Shown: positions 34,201 through 41,802 of the stretch, in pieces
Numbering within the stretch: the first letter of the stretch is position 1
Layout: each line of letters opens with the position of its first letter
Assembly: GCA_942492905.1 (NCBI GenBank)
Contig: OW818657.1
Location: 3,596,001-3,660,000 of the forward strand
DNA from: CAIZWU01 sp942492905
GTDB lineage: Bacteria; Verrucomicrobiota; Verrucomicrobiia; Verrucomicrobiales; V1-33
Length of the DNA stretch: 64,000 bases
Direction of reading: 5' to 3'
Notes under the pieces: generated by a model
Told to the model about the DNA's origin: nothing
The model's input: only the letters and a program-made list of their open reading frames with translations
The model's database searches: none
Made by a program: the position numbers and the translations under genes

Positions 34201-34359
34201 CCACGGCTTTATGCGGCGCTGGTGCGGTGCTGCGATCAAATCACCGAAGCTTCCATCAGCCGGGACCGGCTTAGTCTTGAGCTTTTCCGCAATTACCAAC
34301 TCCAGGACGAGTTCCTCATCCTGCAACGCATCCAGAACGAATCCTTTTCCCAACCATGA
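31249..34359 (+). CDS. Large 1036-aa unknown component of the FtsH-MoxR locus
   Basis: A large soluble protein without signal or membrane helices. Residues about 1-420 are beta-rich with WGWAHPLEAYWDPNCDEVSW and LMLPQGWTLLPPLRRHVYRD. A flexible, Pro/Ser/Glu-rich linker (about 420-475) follows, and about 480-1030 is a long helical region with TPR/HEAT-like texture (AFRMLGVAPEPD, ALVRCCDQITEASISRDRL). I recognise no catalytic motif. It is the largest protein of the locus and a likely scaffold. Its stop overlaps the MoxR start (ATGA). Confidence 0.65.
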   Translation: MPKAYVFAHAAEFTQFVKLNGQTRSTGTAKALLVVKGPQVPGGTAFILTGFAPGGLSGLTSQFARKEVALNGNQARWKMEKQSIEGQIVLQQQASSLVDFLTLEPVANPSADEFLYFHLKGMEAMARLVRQSFELGNDRLQFATVADGMLVRIDKPSFFLLQTFHEEGQAEIYRMAKPGIFVAWGWAHPLEAYWDPNCDEVSWWDFLSPGVTEPVRRTAVPWQDIYDLISPETDLPLGIVATGAASAPERIRVPLRMVPCAKSQEAELWLLAEDGLTRLEPLLAVLDQEDVVPYQVIVRKSPGGQEMIFIREKVARGTRRHLEFSGQGFVPFLGLNNLMLPQGWTLLPPLRRHVYRDLFRLQAEQLTLVMPLADGSLFIMELPERGFQSLTSLIDYIVEGDAMILQEHMEHSIFDLGPWASAPSHSGLARPASSEPSKPLASQLALASPVTEPQALDEELTEQDPNAFLPSAHKLDESNLDAWHRQELDLERAVIQRQTVSGWQELMRVKTLLQKDDDAMQCAVEALWLLERSPAGMVDDTLESLAQARFPTPDDAMGAAPHPLHSCLAAFRMLGVAPEPDAPAMEVEPWTRAMHLFLATHHDQLRLKERWLAWGWVLRRNGDLRREVQLRDEIRTAICGRGLPLDNTPAFIRTRLFLDRSTSSGPDGPAGNAAERAAANLRALEHSVLTACEVGSFAELWRSLLARAMVRLGDIPAASRMMAGLERSPDPWTALFASHCAMLIDPAQGTRAESHLDRLLSESEKVTTTLVNEAREVWSLRTKMDNPAAFLAQENRDRTYPKGGAAEAGGMMDWKRQLDEAKLAGNEHAATSILHQMMNAGEAKDYNDAVKLPQLIESLVAGLERYKWGLRGAGLLPVFTAFAERVPGFVKKPDVFYSIVLRANLASGLLAADDTAGACRQIESAVQLLKGSMSELDLIDGCAAVVRTIEQLPLERRLPFLQAIVQSLFVRFDAASSGSHFFTKPRLYAALVRCCDQITEASISRDRLSLELFRNYQLQDEFLILQRIQNESFSQP

Positions 34360-35351
34360 GCAGTCAACTAGACCTTCAAACTCTCGCCCCGGAAGTGGAG
34401 TCCCTGCGTAATCGGATCAATACGGTGCGCCGGACTCTGGCGGGCTATTTTGTTGGAAAGCAGGATGTCATTGATCTGATGTGCGTGGCCATGCTCGCCC
34501 AGGAACCACTGCTGATTGTTGGTCAACCAGGCACGGCGAAGTCTGATCTTGTCGTAAAGTTTTGCCAAGCGCTCGGACTGGGCGGGGAGGATTACTTCGA
34601 ATACATGCTGACCAAATTCACCGAACCCGGTGAGATCATCGGCCCGGTGGATATCAATCAGTTAAAGGAAGGCCGCTACCTGCGGAAGACCGGCGGAAAG
34701 CTGCCGGAATGCCGCATCGCCTTTCTGGACGAGATCTTCAAATCCAACTCGGCGATCCTCAACACTCTGCTCACGATCATCAATGAACGGAAATTCTATC
34801 AGGATGGCCAGCCTGTTCCGGTGCGCATGGTTATGCTCTTCGCCGCGACGAATGAGATTCCGGATTTCGATGATCTCTCCGCCCTGCGCGACCGCTTCGC
34901 CCTGAAGATCGAAAGCCGCAGTGTCAGCGAAACCCACTTTTCGGAGTTGATCGGCAAGGGAATAGAGAACGAGGCCCGCAGGGTGTTCAATCAAAAGCCC
35001 TGGGCGGATCTCGCGTCCCTGGATGATTTTCTGCGGCTGAAGTCGTGGTTTGACCACACCCTGCTGACTGGTGTCGGGCATCGTCAGGATGGCTTGCATG
35101 ACCCGGCCTTCCCGGCTGAAATTTTCGCGCTGTTTAAGCGCATCCTCCGCACCCTAGTCCGTGAAAACAAGCTCATGATCAGCGACCGCAAAACGGTTAA
35201 ACTTTATAAACTGGTGCGCGCCCAGGCCTTGCTTCTTCACGGCGGGGTGGTGACGCGCGAAGACCTGAGACTGCTGCGATACATTCCGGACCAGTTGAAG
35301 GATTTTGAACCTGTGGCTTCCAAAGTGGATTCCCTGCTGGCCCTTGGCTGA
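34356..35351 (+). CDS. MoxR-family AAA+ ATPase
   Basis: A 331-residue AAA+ protein. Walker A VGQPGTAKSDLV near residue 52, the MoxR-type segment YFEYMLTKFTEPGEIIGPVD, Walker B CRIAFLDEIFKSNSAILNTLL, sensor LFAATNEIPDFDDLSALRDRF and a lid domain to the end. MoxR proteins act as chaperone-like ATPases together with vWA proteins, often inserting metals or remodelling a partner complex. Here it overlaps the large scaffold gene upstream and precedes the vWA-like gene by 11 bases, the classic pairing. Confidence 0.88.
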   Translation: MSSQLDLQTLAPEVESLRNRINTVRRTLAGYFVGKQDVIDLMCVAMLAQEPLLIVGQPGTAKSDLVVKFCQALGLGGEDYFEYMLTKFTEPGEIIGPVDINQLKEGRYLRKTGGKLPECRIAFLDEIFKSNSAILNTLLTIINERKFYQDGQPVPVRMVMLFAATNEIPDFDDLSALRDRFALKIESRSVSETHFSELIGKGIENEARRVFNQKPWADLASLDDFLRLKSWFDHTLLTGVGHRQDGLHDPAFPAEIFALFKRILRTLVRENKLMISDRKTVKLYKLVRAQALLLHGGVVTREDLRLLRYIPDQLKDFEPVASKVDSLLALG

Positions 35352-35362
35352 TTCCGGCAGTC

Positions 35363-36790
35363 ATGCAGCTTATCGACCCAGCTTACGCCACCTCTGCGGT
35401 ATCCATGGGTTTGGCATGCACTGGCGTTTCATCCAATGAGGAGACCTATCATTATGCTGCGGCGCTGGCCTCATGGCGTCAGGCTTTGGGCAATGGTCAC
35501 TATCATTTACCATTTTTTCTGGCCTTGGATTTAAGTCTCCTGATCGCGGGTGGCCATAGTATTGGCCTCCGGTCCGAGGAAGCGGCCGCCGTCACTGACA
35601 CTCCGGCCCGCCTGCGCTACGGACGTGAAATCATCGGACGGCTGTTGCAGACATCGTGCGTCATGGAAGCCATCGATCTGGTAAATGCTGGTCCGGGGAG
35701 TGACGCCGCGAGGCAGCACCTGGGGGTGTTGCTGCTCGAGGCCCTGGCTTCCCATTGGCCCAAAAACTGGGGACTGCACCCAGGGGTGATCCGCACCATG
35801 GCACCTGACGATTTTTCCAGCATGGACCCAACGGAATCGGCTAGACGTTTTTCAGAAGCATACCCTGACCTGCCAGGCATGGATGATTCCCTGAATGAAT
35901 TCGTCAATTCCGCGACGGCCCGTCTCCAGTGGTCGCGCTTCCTTGTGGCAGAGGATTATTTTGAGCTGTCCCATCTTCAATATTTGACCTCTCCCCACCT
36001 CAGGCTGGGCTGCCGCCAGATCATCGGACTCGTCCGGGAACTGGCGGCCGTCCGTTTGCCGGCGTTCGATTTACGGCGGCATGATGCCGATTCAGAAACC
36101 GCTTTCATCGACGAGACCACTTATCCTACGGGCGGTTTCAGCGGTCTGACGAATCAGGGCGCTTTGGAAAACCTCCTGACATCGGAACTGGCCTACATGG
36201 ATGATACCCCCGGCAGCATCAGTCTCTTCGATATGCGTTATGTTGAAGGAGAACTGCTTTATTACCTCCGCGATGAAGGCACCATGCGGCGGCGGCGGCG
36301 CACCATCCATTTCATCATCGACCTGGACGATTTGTTTTTTTATCAATTTCCCGGCAGTCCCGGCCAAAATGGCATTTTGGCTCAGGCCCTTTGCCTGCGT
36401 ATCAAGGAAGATCTGAATGCTCTTTTTGAACAGGACGCGCTGCAATTCCATTTCCATCTCCTGCCCTTGGATTCCCCGCAAACCCTTGGGCAGGAATCCG
36501 GGTTGCTGCGGGTGATCCTCGCCAATGACATCGCCCACGGCCGCATCAGCCTGCAACTGCCACCCCAGCTTGACCTGACAGAAATTATTGACCCCCTGAG
36601 AAAAACCTACGCTGTAGTAATCACCCCAGAGGCCAGGGCGGATCTTTGGCGAAACAATGCCAAGGTCCAAGTCGAAAACGGCAATCTGCACTGCGTGATT
36701 TACCAAGTGGATTCTGCAGACACGTCAGGTGGTATTTCAGCTTTGCAGCAATGCCGTGCCGACATCATTGAATCATTATTGGATGGTTGA
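35363..36790 (+). CDS. vWA-like partner of the MoxR ATPase, MIDAS apparently lost
   Basis: A 475-residue soluble protein. The C-terminal third (about 300-475) has the alternating strand-helix layout of a vWA domain, opening with TIHFIIDLDDLFFYQFPGSP, where a canonical domain would have Asp-x-Ser-x-Ser. The metal-ion-dependent adhesion site is therefore degenerate. The N-terminal 290 residues are helical, with LDLSLLIAGGHSIGL and FLVAEDYFELSHLQYL. Placement directly after MoxR supports the vWA call. The fold is an inference. It is the last gene of the rightward operon and converges with an ABC ATPase gene. Confidence 0.6.
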   Translation: MQLIDPAYATSAVSMGLACTGVSSNEETYHYAAALASWRQALGNGHYHLPFFLALDLSLLIAGGHSIGLRSEEAAAVTDTPARLRYGREIIGRLLQTSCVMEAIDLVNAGPGSDAARQHLGVLLLEALASHWPKNWGLHPGVIRTMAPDDFSSMDPTESARRFSEAYPDLPGMDDSLNEFVNSATARLQWSRFLVAEDYFELSHLQYLTSPHLRLGCRQIIGLVRELAAVRLPAFDLRRHDADSETAFIDETTYPTGGFSGLTNQGALENLLTSELAYMDDTPGSISLFDMRYVEGELLYYLRDEGTMRRRRRTIHFIIDLDDLFFYQFPGSPGQNGILAQALCLRIKEDLNALFEQDALQFHFHLLPLDSPQTLGQESGLLRVILANDIAHGRISLQLPPQLDLTEIIDPLRKTYAVVITPEARADLWRNNAKVQVENGNLHCVIYQVDSADTSGGISALQQCRADIIESLLDG

Positions 36791-36829
36791 ATCGTGGAAG
36801 CGCCTGGTTACCCCTGCATGGCGGGCAAC

Positions 36830-37630
36830 TTAAAACGCCGCCCGGCCGGCGGCGGCTTTCAGTGACAGTTCCCATTTTCCTTCGCGACATTGGACCTCGA
36901 CTGGCGCACCAAAGATTTTGCTGATTACGGCATCGGTGATTACCTGTTTAATAGGGCCTGCGGCGGCTACGGCGCCTTTGTGCAGGGCCAGCACGTGGGT
37001 GCAGGCCGGGGGAATTTCCTCCAGGTGGTGGGTCACCAAAACGACGGCGGGGCCCCGCTTTTGCGTGGCGAGGCGTTGCATGAAATGGACAAAGCGATCG
37101 CGGGCTACGGGGTCGAGGCCGGCGCAGGGTTCATCGAGGATCAGCAGTTCCGGTTTGGCCATGAGCGCGCGGCCAGTGAGGACGCGTTGGCGTTCGCCTT
37201 GGGAAAGCACCGCCCAATCCCGCTCCAACAGCGGCGTGCACCTAACTTGGCGGGCAATGGTAGCGATCTGCCGCTGATCGTCCGCCGTGAGGCGGCCCCA
37301 GAAATTGATTTGCCCATAACGTCCTCCGCCGATGATTTCTCGGGGACGTTCGGTGTCCTCCACCATCTGACGCACGCTGCTGCTGACCAGACCGATGCGC
37401 TTCTTCAATTGGGTCCAATCGCTCGCGCCGTAGGTCTCGCCCAGCACGGTGACGGTGCCACCAGCGGGTGTGAGGAATCCGGTGAGACAGCTCAGCAAGG
37501 ATGTCTTGCCGGAACCATTGGCCCCCAGAATGGTCCACATTTCACCCTCATTCACGGTCCAGTCCACGCCACGCAGAATCCGGGTGCTACGACGGGTGAC
37601 GGTGAGCTGGGAAACAGAGAGGACGGGCAT
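36830..37630 (-). CDS. ABC transporter ATP-binding protein (YlmA/ModF-like, solitary)
   Basis: A 266-residue single ABC ATPase. Walker A GANGSGKTSLLS, Q-loop region KKRIGLVSSSVRQM, signature LSQGERQRVLTGRAL, Walker B LLILDEPCAGLD, H-loop VLVTHHLEEIPP. No permease gene is adjacent, as is typical of the YlmA-type stand-alone ATPases. The start MPVLSVSQLTVTRR at 37630 is preferred. The longer frame to 37690 runs into the region divergent from upp. Confidence 0.82.
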   Translation of the reverse strand: MPVLSVSQLTVTRRSTRILRGVDWTVNEGEMWTILGANGSGKTSLLSCLTGFLTPAGGTVTVLGETYGASDWTQLKKRIGLVSSSVRQMVEDTERPREIIGGGRYGQINFWGRLTADDQRQIATIARQVRCTPLLERDWAVLSQGERQRVLTGRALMAKPELLILDEPCAGLDPVARDRFVHFMQRLATQKRGPAVVLVTHHLEEIPPACTHVLALHKGAVAAAGPIKQVITDAVISKIFGAPVEVQCREGKWELSLKAAAGRAAF

Positions 37631-37742
37631 TGGTTTGTTCCTATGACTGATGAAGCAGGCGCTCAACGGCGAAGCTGGCAGGACCGCCACCTTTCAAACA
37701 AATTCACTGGCAGAGGAGTGGAGACTGCCTAGTCTACCGACC

Positions 37743-38366
37743 ATGGAAGTCACCGTTGTCGATCACCCCGTGGTGCAGGACCGTCTCGCCAGGCTGCGGC
37801 ATCGGGACACTCCGCCGGACAGCTTCCGCCGGGCGGTTCACGAGTTGGGCATGCTAATGGCTTTTGAGGCGACCCGTTTCCTCGAAGTCCGCACCGAAAT
37901 GGTTCCCACCCCGGTTGCCCTGGCCACCTCGAAGGTGCTGGCAAGGCCGGTGGTGGTGGTGCCCATCCTGCGGGCCGGACTCGGCATGCTGCAGGGAATC
38001 CTCTCCCTGCTGCCGGAGGCCCTGATTGGCCACATCGGGATGGCCCGCAACGAGGTGACCAAGCGACCGGAGAGTTATTTTTTGAAATTACCCCCGGGCA
38101 TCGCAGATGCCGACGTGCTGCTGGTGGATCCCATGCTGGCCACGGGCCACAGCGGTGCCGCGGCGGCCACCAAACTCAAGGAAGCAGGAGCCACCCGCAT
38201 CGCGTTTGTCAGCATCCTGGCCACCCCGGAAGGAATTACGGTGTTCCAGGCCGCCCACCCTGACATTCCTGTTTTCACCGCTTCAATCGATGATGGCCTG
38301 ACTGCCAATGCCTTCATCACCCCCGGCCTCGGCGATGCCGGCGACCGGTATTTTGGCACCCTGTGA
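37743..38366 (+). CDS. upp: Uracil phosphoribosyltransferase
   Basis: A 207-residue enzyme for pyrimidine salvage: uracil plus PRPP gives UMP. Signatures are VVDHPVVQDRLARLRHRDTP near the N-terminus, VPILRAGLGMLQGI, the PRPP loop DVLLVDPMLATGHSG and the C-terminal uracil-binding region ITPGLGDAGDRYFGT. Length and start (MEVTVVDHP, ATG 37743) match the family, and an upstream in-frame extension to 37650 is not family-like. Confidence 0.93.
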   Translation: MEVTVVDHPVVQDRLARLRHRDTPPDSFRRAVHELGMLMAFEATRFLEVRTEMVPTPVALATSKVLARPVVVVPILRAGLGMLQGILSLLPEALIGHIGMARNEVTKRPESYFLKLPPGIADADVLLVDPMLATGHSGAAAATKLKEAGATRIAFVSILATPEGITVFQAAHPDIPVFTASIDDGLTANAFITPGLGDAGDRYFGTL

Positions 38367-38434
38367 TGCCACCTGACGACGCTTTCATCTGCAGACCGTT
38401 GAATATTTCCCAACTTTTACCCGTCCACGCATCC

Positions 38435-39067
38435 ATGAACATTTCCCCCTACGCTCTACTTCGTGTCATTCTCGCCACCAGTGCCTTGGCAGCCCTGCCC
38501 TCCTGCGAAGGCGTCCCGGGAGAATATGGACCGAACTATGGCGGGTATGACGATGGTCCGGGCTACAGTTCGTATCAGAGCAGCCCCACCTATTACGGCA
38601 GCAGCCCCACCTATTACGGCAGCGGCACCGGCTATTATGGAGGGGGCTACTCCCGCCCGTATTACGGTTCATCCTACTATGGCGGATCACGTTATTATAA
38701 CGGAAATGACCGCGACCACGATCACGACGACCACCGCTCATCCGGCAATGACAGGAACAAGAACAACAGTTCCAGCCGCAAGAGTTCCAACGATGACGAC
38801 ATCCGGCTCGTGAAAGTCCGGGATGGCACAAGAGGCGATGTGCCGGAGGGATACCACGACAAGGAGTGGTATCAGAAGCGCGGCATCAGTCTCAGCAAAA
38901 ATGTTTACGAGACCAAGGAAGGTGACCGTCGTGGCTATTCCGGCAGCACCTCCAAGAACTCGTCCAGTTCCAACAAATCGAGTTCGAATAAATCCAGCTC
39001 CGAAAAATCGAGTTCAAATAAATCCAGTTCCGGCAGTAGCAGCAGCGGCGGCAGGAAGAAAGGCTGA
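38435..39067 (+). CDS. Low-complexity Tyr/Gly- and Ser/Lys-rich lipoprotein
   Basis: 210 residues. MNISPYALLRVILATSALAA and LPSC form a lipoprotein signal with Cys24 as the likely lipidated residue. The mature protein has a Tyr/Gly/Ser-rich block (about 28-90, including two exact SSPTYYG repeats), a His/Asp-rich hinge (DRDHDHDDH), a short ordered part (about 128-165, IRLVKVRDGTRGDVPEGYHD) and a Ser/Lys repeat tail (KSSSNKSSSEKSSS). The tail resembles cell-surface anchoring or spacer sequences. No function recognised. Confidence 0.68.
   Translation: MNISPYALLRVILATSALAALPSCEGVPGEYGPNYGGYDDGPGYSSYQSSPTYYGSSPTYYGSGTGYYGGGYSRPYYGSSYYGGSRYYNGNDRDHDHDDHRSSGNDRNKNNSSSRKSSNDDDIRLVKVRDGTRGDVPEGYHDKEWYQKRGISLSKNVYETKEGDRRGYSGSTSKNSSSSNKSSSNKSSSEKSSSNKSSSGSSSSGGRKKG
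38581..38622 (+). repeat. Two perfect 21-bp tandem repeats inside the lipoprotein gene
   Basis: The unit starting CAGCCCCACCTATTACGGCA occurs twice without change (38581-38601 and 38602-38622), encoding a repeated seven-residue SSPTYYG block. In-frame expansion or contraction by slippage is possible. Confidence 0.8.
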
Positions 39068-39086
39068 CTCCAACATTTGATAAGCC

Positions 39087-39119
39087 GTTCGTCTCGCTCG
39101 ATACGCGAGCGAGACGAAC
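39087..39119. terminator. Perfect 14-bp hairpin between convergent transcripts
   Basis: GTTCGTCTCGCTCG (39087-39100) pairs exactly with CGAGCGAGACGAAC (39106-39119) across a 5-base loop. It sits 20 bases after the lipoprotein stop and 7 before the end of the long minus-strand PKS operon, so it can stop both transcripts. No T-run on either side, but stem strength compensates. Confidence 0.75.
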
Positions 39120-39126
39120 TGCGGGA

Positions 39127-39942
39127 TTATTTCGCTGGCGTGATCGTCTTAAGGGCTTCCGGCGAAAAATCGGCGTCAGTAAAGGAGATGTCATGACGGC
39201 TGTTGGACCCTTCCAACTCGGTCACGGAAGTCTGGCCAGCGCGGACGACACTGAAGGTGGACGGGACGGGACGGCCGGTGTCATCCTTGGAGACCCGGGT
39301 GGTGTCGATCCGCCGGGCCACCTGCCCCGCGGCCGAATACTTTTCGATCCTCAACGGCACCATTTTTTTCGGATCGATCCAACTGCGCACCCGGGCATAA
39401 CTGGAGCGTTCCCCTTTGCCGGGTTTGGATTCCAGAATCTGGCAAACCACCCGGTCCACGGTTTCGGTTCCCGTCAGGGCCTGACTTTCCCACGCGTAAA
39501 AATTGTCCACGAGGTCTTCATAGGCCAGGTCACTGCCGAAGATTCCCTGCTGCATTTGCGATGTGGACAGGCTCTGGGAGGTGGCAGGGGGCACAAAGAC
39601 GGTGCCACTGGCAGCTTGATTTCCTGACTTCCGCAGGAGGAAGGATTCCCCTTTGCGTTCCTTGGGCCAGAGCACCTGATACAAGACTTCGGTCGAGGCC
39701 GGGGTGCGTCGCGACTTGATCTGAAGCTGCAGAACGGACTTCGGCGCCCCGGGGGCAGCTTTCATTTCCAGCTTCAGCCGCACGGCGGAGGATCCATCCT
39801 GGAGAGCCGCGCTGAGCTGTTTGGCCAGTGCCCCGGCGGTGGGAGCAGCTTCCTGCGCCTGCCCGGGCAACATCAACAAGGCCAGCCCCAGCAGGGCGCT
39901 TTGGAAAGCAGCCAGGGGATTCCGAGAAAGGATCGTTTTCAT
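39127..39942 (-). CDS. LolA-like outer-membrane lipoprotein-sorting protein
   Basis: A 271-residue periplasmic protein with a signal peptide (MKTILSRNPL, hydrophobic run, LPGQAQEAA). The body matches the COG2834-type outer-membrane lipoprotein-sorting fold: LEMKAAPGAPKSVLQLQIKS, SFLLRKSGNQ, the conserved GSDLAYEDLVDNF and RSWIDPKKMVPLRIEKY. Such proteins shuttle hydrophobic cargo across the periplasm next to RND or MacB-type transporters. It is the last gene of the PKS operon and starts 27 bases after the permease. It is a strong hint that the product is a lipid delivered outward. Confidence 0.78.
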   Translation of the reverse strand: MKTILSRNPLAAFQSALLGLALLMLPGQAQEAAPTAGALAKQLSAALQDGSSAVRLKLEMKAAPGAPKSVLQLQIKSRRTPASTEVLYQVLWPKERKGESFLLRKSGNQAASGTVFVPPATSQSLSTSQMQQGIFGSDLAYEDLVDNFYAWESQALTGTETVDRVVCQILESKPGKGERSSYARVRSWIDPKKMVPLRIEKYSAAGQVARRIDTTRVSKDDTGRPVPSTFSVVRAGQTSVTELEGSNSRHDISFTDADFSPEALKTITPAK

Positions 39943-39968
39943 AAGTTTGGGTTTATGCAGGATTCCGG

Positions 39969-41084
39969 TTAACCATGGAGGGCGAGGCTGGGGGAGAGGC
40001 GTGAACTGCGCCACCCTGGATACAGTCCGCTAACCACTCCCACGAGGACAGCGATGGCGATGGACGTCAGGAGAAGTTTGGGGCTGAGATCGGGCTCCAG
40101 CAGGCCCTGCACAGCAGGCGTGGTTTGGAGAAGTTTCAAGCCAAGGGCTCCCAATGAAACTCCCAGCAGGCCACCGAGCAGGCCCAGCATCGCGGATTCC
40201 CAGAGAACCATGGCCACGATGCGGCGGCGTTTCCAGCCGACGGCGAGCAGAATCCCGATTTCGTGGGTGCGTTCGAAAACGGTCATGAGCATGGTGTTCA
40301 TGACCCCCAGCACGCCCACCACAATGGCCAGCAGGGAGGTGCTCCAACTCATCGCCCGGGCCACCCGGAATCCTTGGCTGGTGCCTACCACTTCGCTGGC
40401 GACCATGGCGCGGCCTTCTGGAAAAATCCCCTTAATCTGGGTGCAGAGCGCCGCCACCTGATCCTTGGTGGTCCCGGGAGTGATCCGGATATCGATGAAA
40501 TTTACTTTGCCTTCATTGCCCGTAACGGTCTGGAGCACGGGCAACGAAAGGAGAATGGCCCCATTTTCCACTACCGCCTGGCCATCGACGATTCCCACCA
40601 CCGGCAGTTCCGTCGCTTCAATCTGCACCGTATCCCCAACCTTCTTTTTGAGCACTTCAGCCGCCAGACGCCCCAGAACCACGACCTCTTCCGTACCGTC
40701 TTTCGGCATCCGGCCTTCCACCACTTTGAGTTTGTCCCAAGTAAAGCCGCCCCACTCCCGGCCGGATACCATCATCATCGGCGCATCCTCGATGCTCAAC
40801 ATCTGCATCAGCACGGAAGTGGTGTCTGCGACCTGCGGCAGCGGCTTGATTTTGGCTTGGAGGGAGTCATCAAAAACCTTGGGCATCAGCCCGCCGCTCA
40901 TGTTGCTGACCACCACATCGATACCGATGACGTCCAATTGCTTGCCGATACTTTTTTCATAACCCCAGGCCATGCCGACCAAGGCCACGACGGCGGCAAT
41001 GCCGATGGAGATACCCACCAGCGTCAAGCCGGTGCGGACGGGGCGACGGATCAGGCCACGCACGATAACGGTGAAGAAGGTCAT
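39969..41084 (-). CDS. MacB/FtsX-type ABC transporter permease
   Basis: A 371-residue inner-membrane protein with an N-terminal helix (about 17-40, GLTLVGISIGIAAVVALVGM), a large periplasmic MacB-PCD-like domain (about 45-240, with GREWGGFTWDKLKVVEGRMP) and three C-terminal helices (LLAIVVGVLGVMNTMLMTVF, MLGLLGGLLGVSLGALGLKL, LLLTSIAIAVLVGVVSGLYP). ERTHEIGILLAVGWKRR is the coupling region for the ATPase. It overlaps the ATPase gene by four bases. MacB-type systems push substrates from the periplasm or inner-membrane leaflet outward. Confidence 0.88.
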   Translation of the reverse strand: MTFFTVIVRGLIRRPVRTGLTLVGISIGIAAVVALVGMAWGYEKSIGKQLDVIGIDVVVSNMSGGLMPKVFDDSLQAKIKPLPQVADTTSVLMQMLSIEDAPMMMVSGREWGGFTWDKLKVVEGRMPKDGTEEVVVLGRLAAEVLKKKVGDTVQIEATELPVVGIVDGQAVVENGAILLSLPVLQTVTGNEGKVNFIDIRITPGTTKDQVAALCTQIKGIFPEGRAMVASEVVGTSQGFRVARAMSWSTSLLAIVVGVLGVMNTMLMTVFERTHEIGILLAVGWKRRRIVAMVLWESAMLGLLGGLLGVSLGALGLKLLQTTPAVQGLLEPDLSPKLLLTSIAIAVLVGVVSGLYPGWRSSRLSPSLALHG

Positions 41085-41791
41085 ATGGTGGCGGTAGGGT
41101 CGGGGGTGGCAGGCAGGACGATACGGCCATCCTTCATCCGGATGGTGCGCGACGCCTGTCCGGCAATACCGGAGTCGTGGGTGACAAGAACCAGGGTCAT
41201 GCCCAGCTTCTGATGCAGTTGCAGCAGAAGTTCGAGCACGGATTCCGCGTTTTCGCTATCCAGATTCCCGGTCGGTTCATCGGCAAGGAGCACCGAGGGC
41301 CGGTTGGCCAGGCTGCGGGCAATGGCGACACGTTGCCGCTCCCCCCCGGAAAGCTGTGAGGGAAAATGCCCCAACCGGTGTCCGAGTCCGACCGAATTCA
41401 ATAACTCAACGGCCCGTTCCTTCCGTTCATTCCGCGACAGATTTCCTTCAAACATCGGAATCTGCACATTTTCCTCCACGGTAAAAGTGGGGAGGAGGTG
41501 GAAGGCCTGGAAGATGAATCCGATGTCGCGGGACCGATATTCCGCCGGGTCCAGCAAGCCGGAAATCGATTTTCCACGATAGGTCAGGGTTCCGGTCGTG
41601 GGATGGTCGAGGGAGCCCAGCATGGACAGCAGGGTACTCTTTCCGCAACCGCTGGGGCCGACGATGGCCACGAACTCGCCCTCTCTGATCTCGAAGTCCA
41701 CCCCGCGCAAGGCAGCCACCTGCCCCCCGTCGAACTGCCGGGTCAGGCCCACGGCCTGGAATACGGGGGGAGGGGGGACGGGGGGACTCAT
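41081..41791 (-). CDS. LolD/MacB-type ABC transporter ATPase
   Basis: A 236-residue ATPase. Walker A GPSGCGKSTLLSMLG, Q-loop RDIGFIFQAFHLLP, signature LSGGERQRVAIARSL, Walker B VLLADEPTGNLD, H-loop LVLVTHDSGIAG. FIFQAFHLLPTFT is typical of the LolD/MacB family. ATG at 41791 (MSPPVPPPPVFQAVG) is chosen, since upstream in-frame sequence overlaps the desaturase gene. Pairs with the overlapping permease to form an exporter. Confidence 0.88.
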   Translation of the reverse strand: MSPPVPPPPVFQAVGLTRQFDGGQVAALRGVDFEIREGEFVAIVGPSGCGKSTLLSMLGSLDHPTTGTLTYRGKSISGLLDPAEYRSRDIGFIFQAFHLLPTFTVEENVQIPMFEGNLSRNERKERAVELLNSVGLGHRLGHFPSQLSGGERQRVAIARSLANRPSVLLADEPTGNLDSENAESVLELLLQLHQKLGMTLVLVTHDSGIAGQASRTIRMKDGRIVLPATPDPTATI

Positions 41792-41802
41792 GGTCAGGTG
41801 GT

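Noticed and set aside
38581..38622. CRISPR-like direct repeats
   Set aside because: Only two adjacent in-frame copies without spacers, inside a coding sequence.
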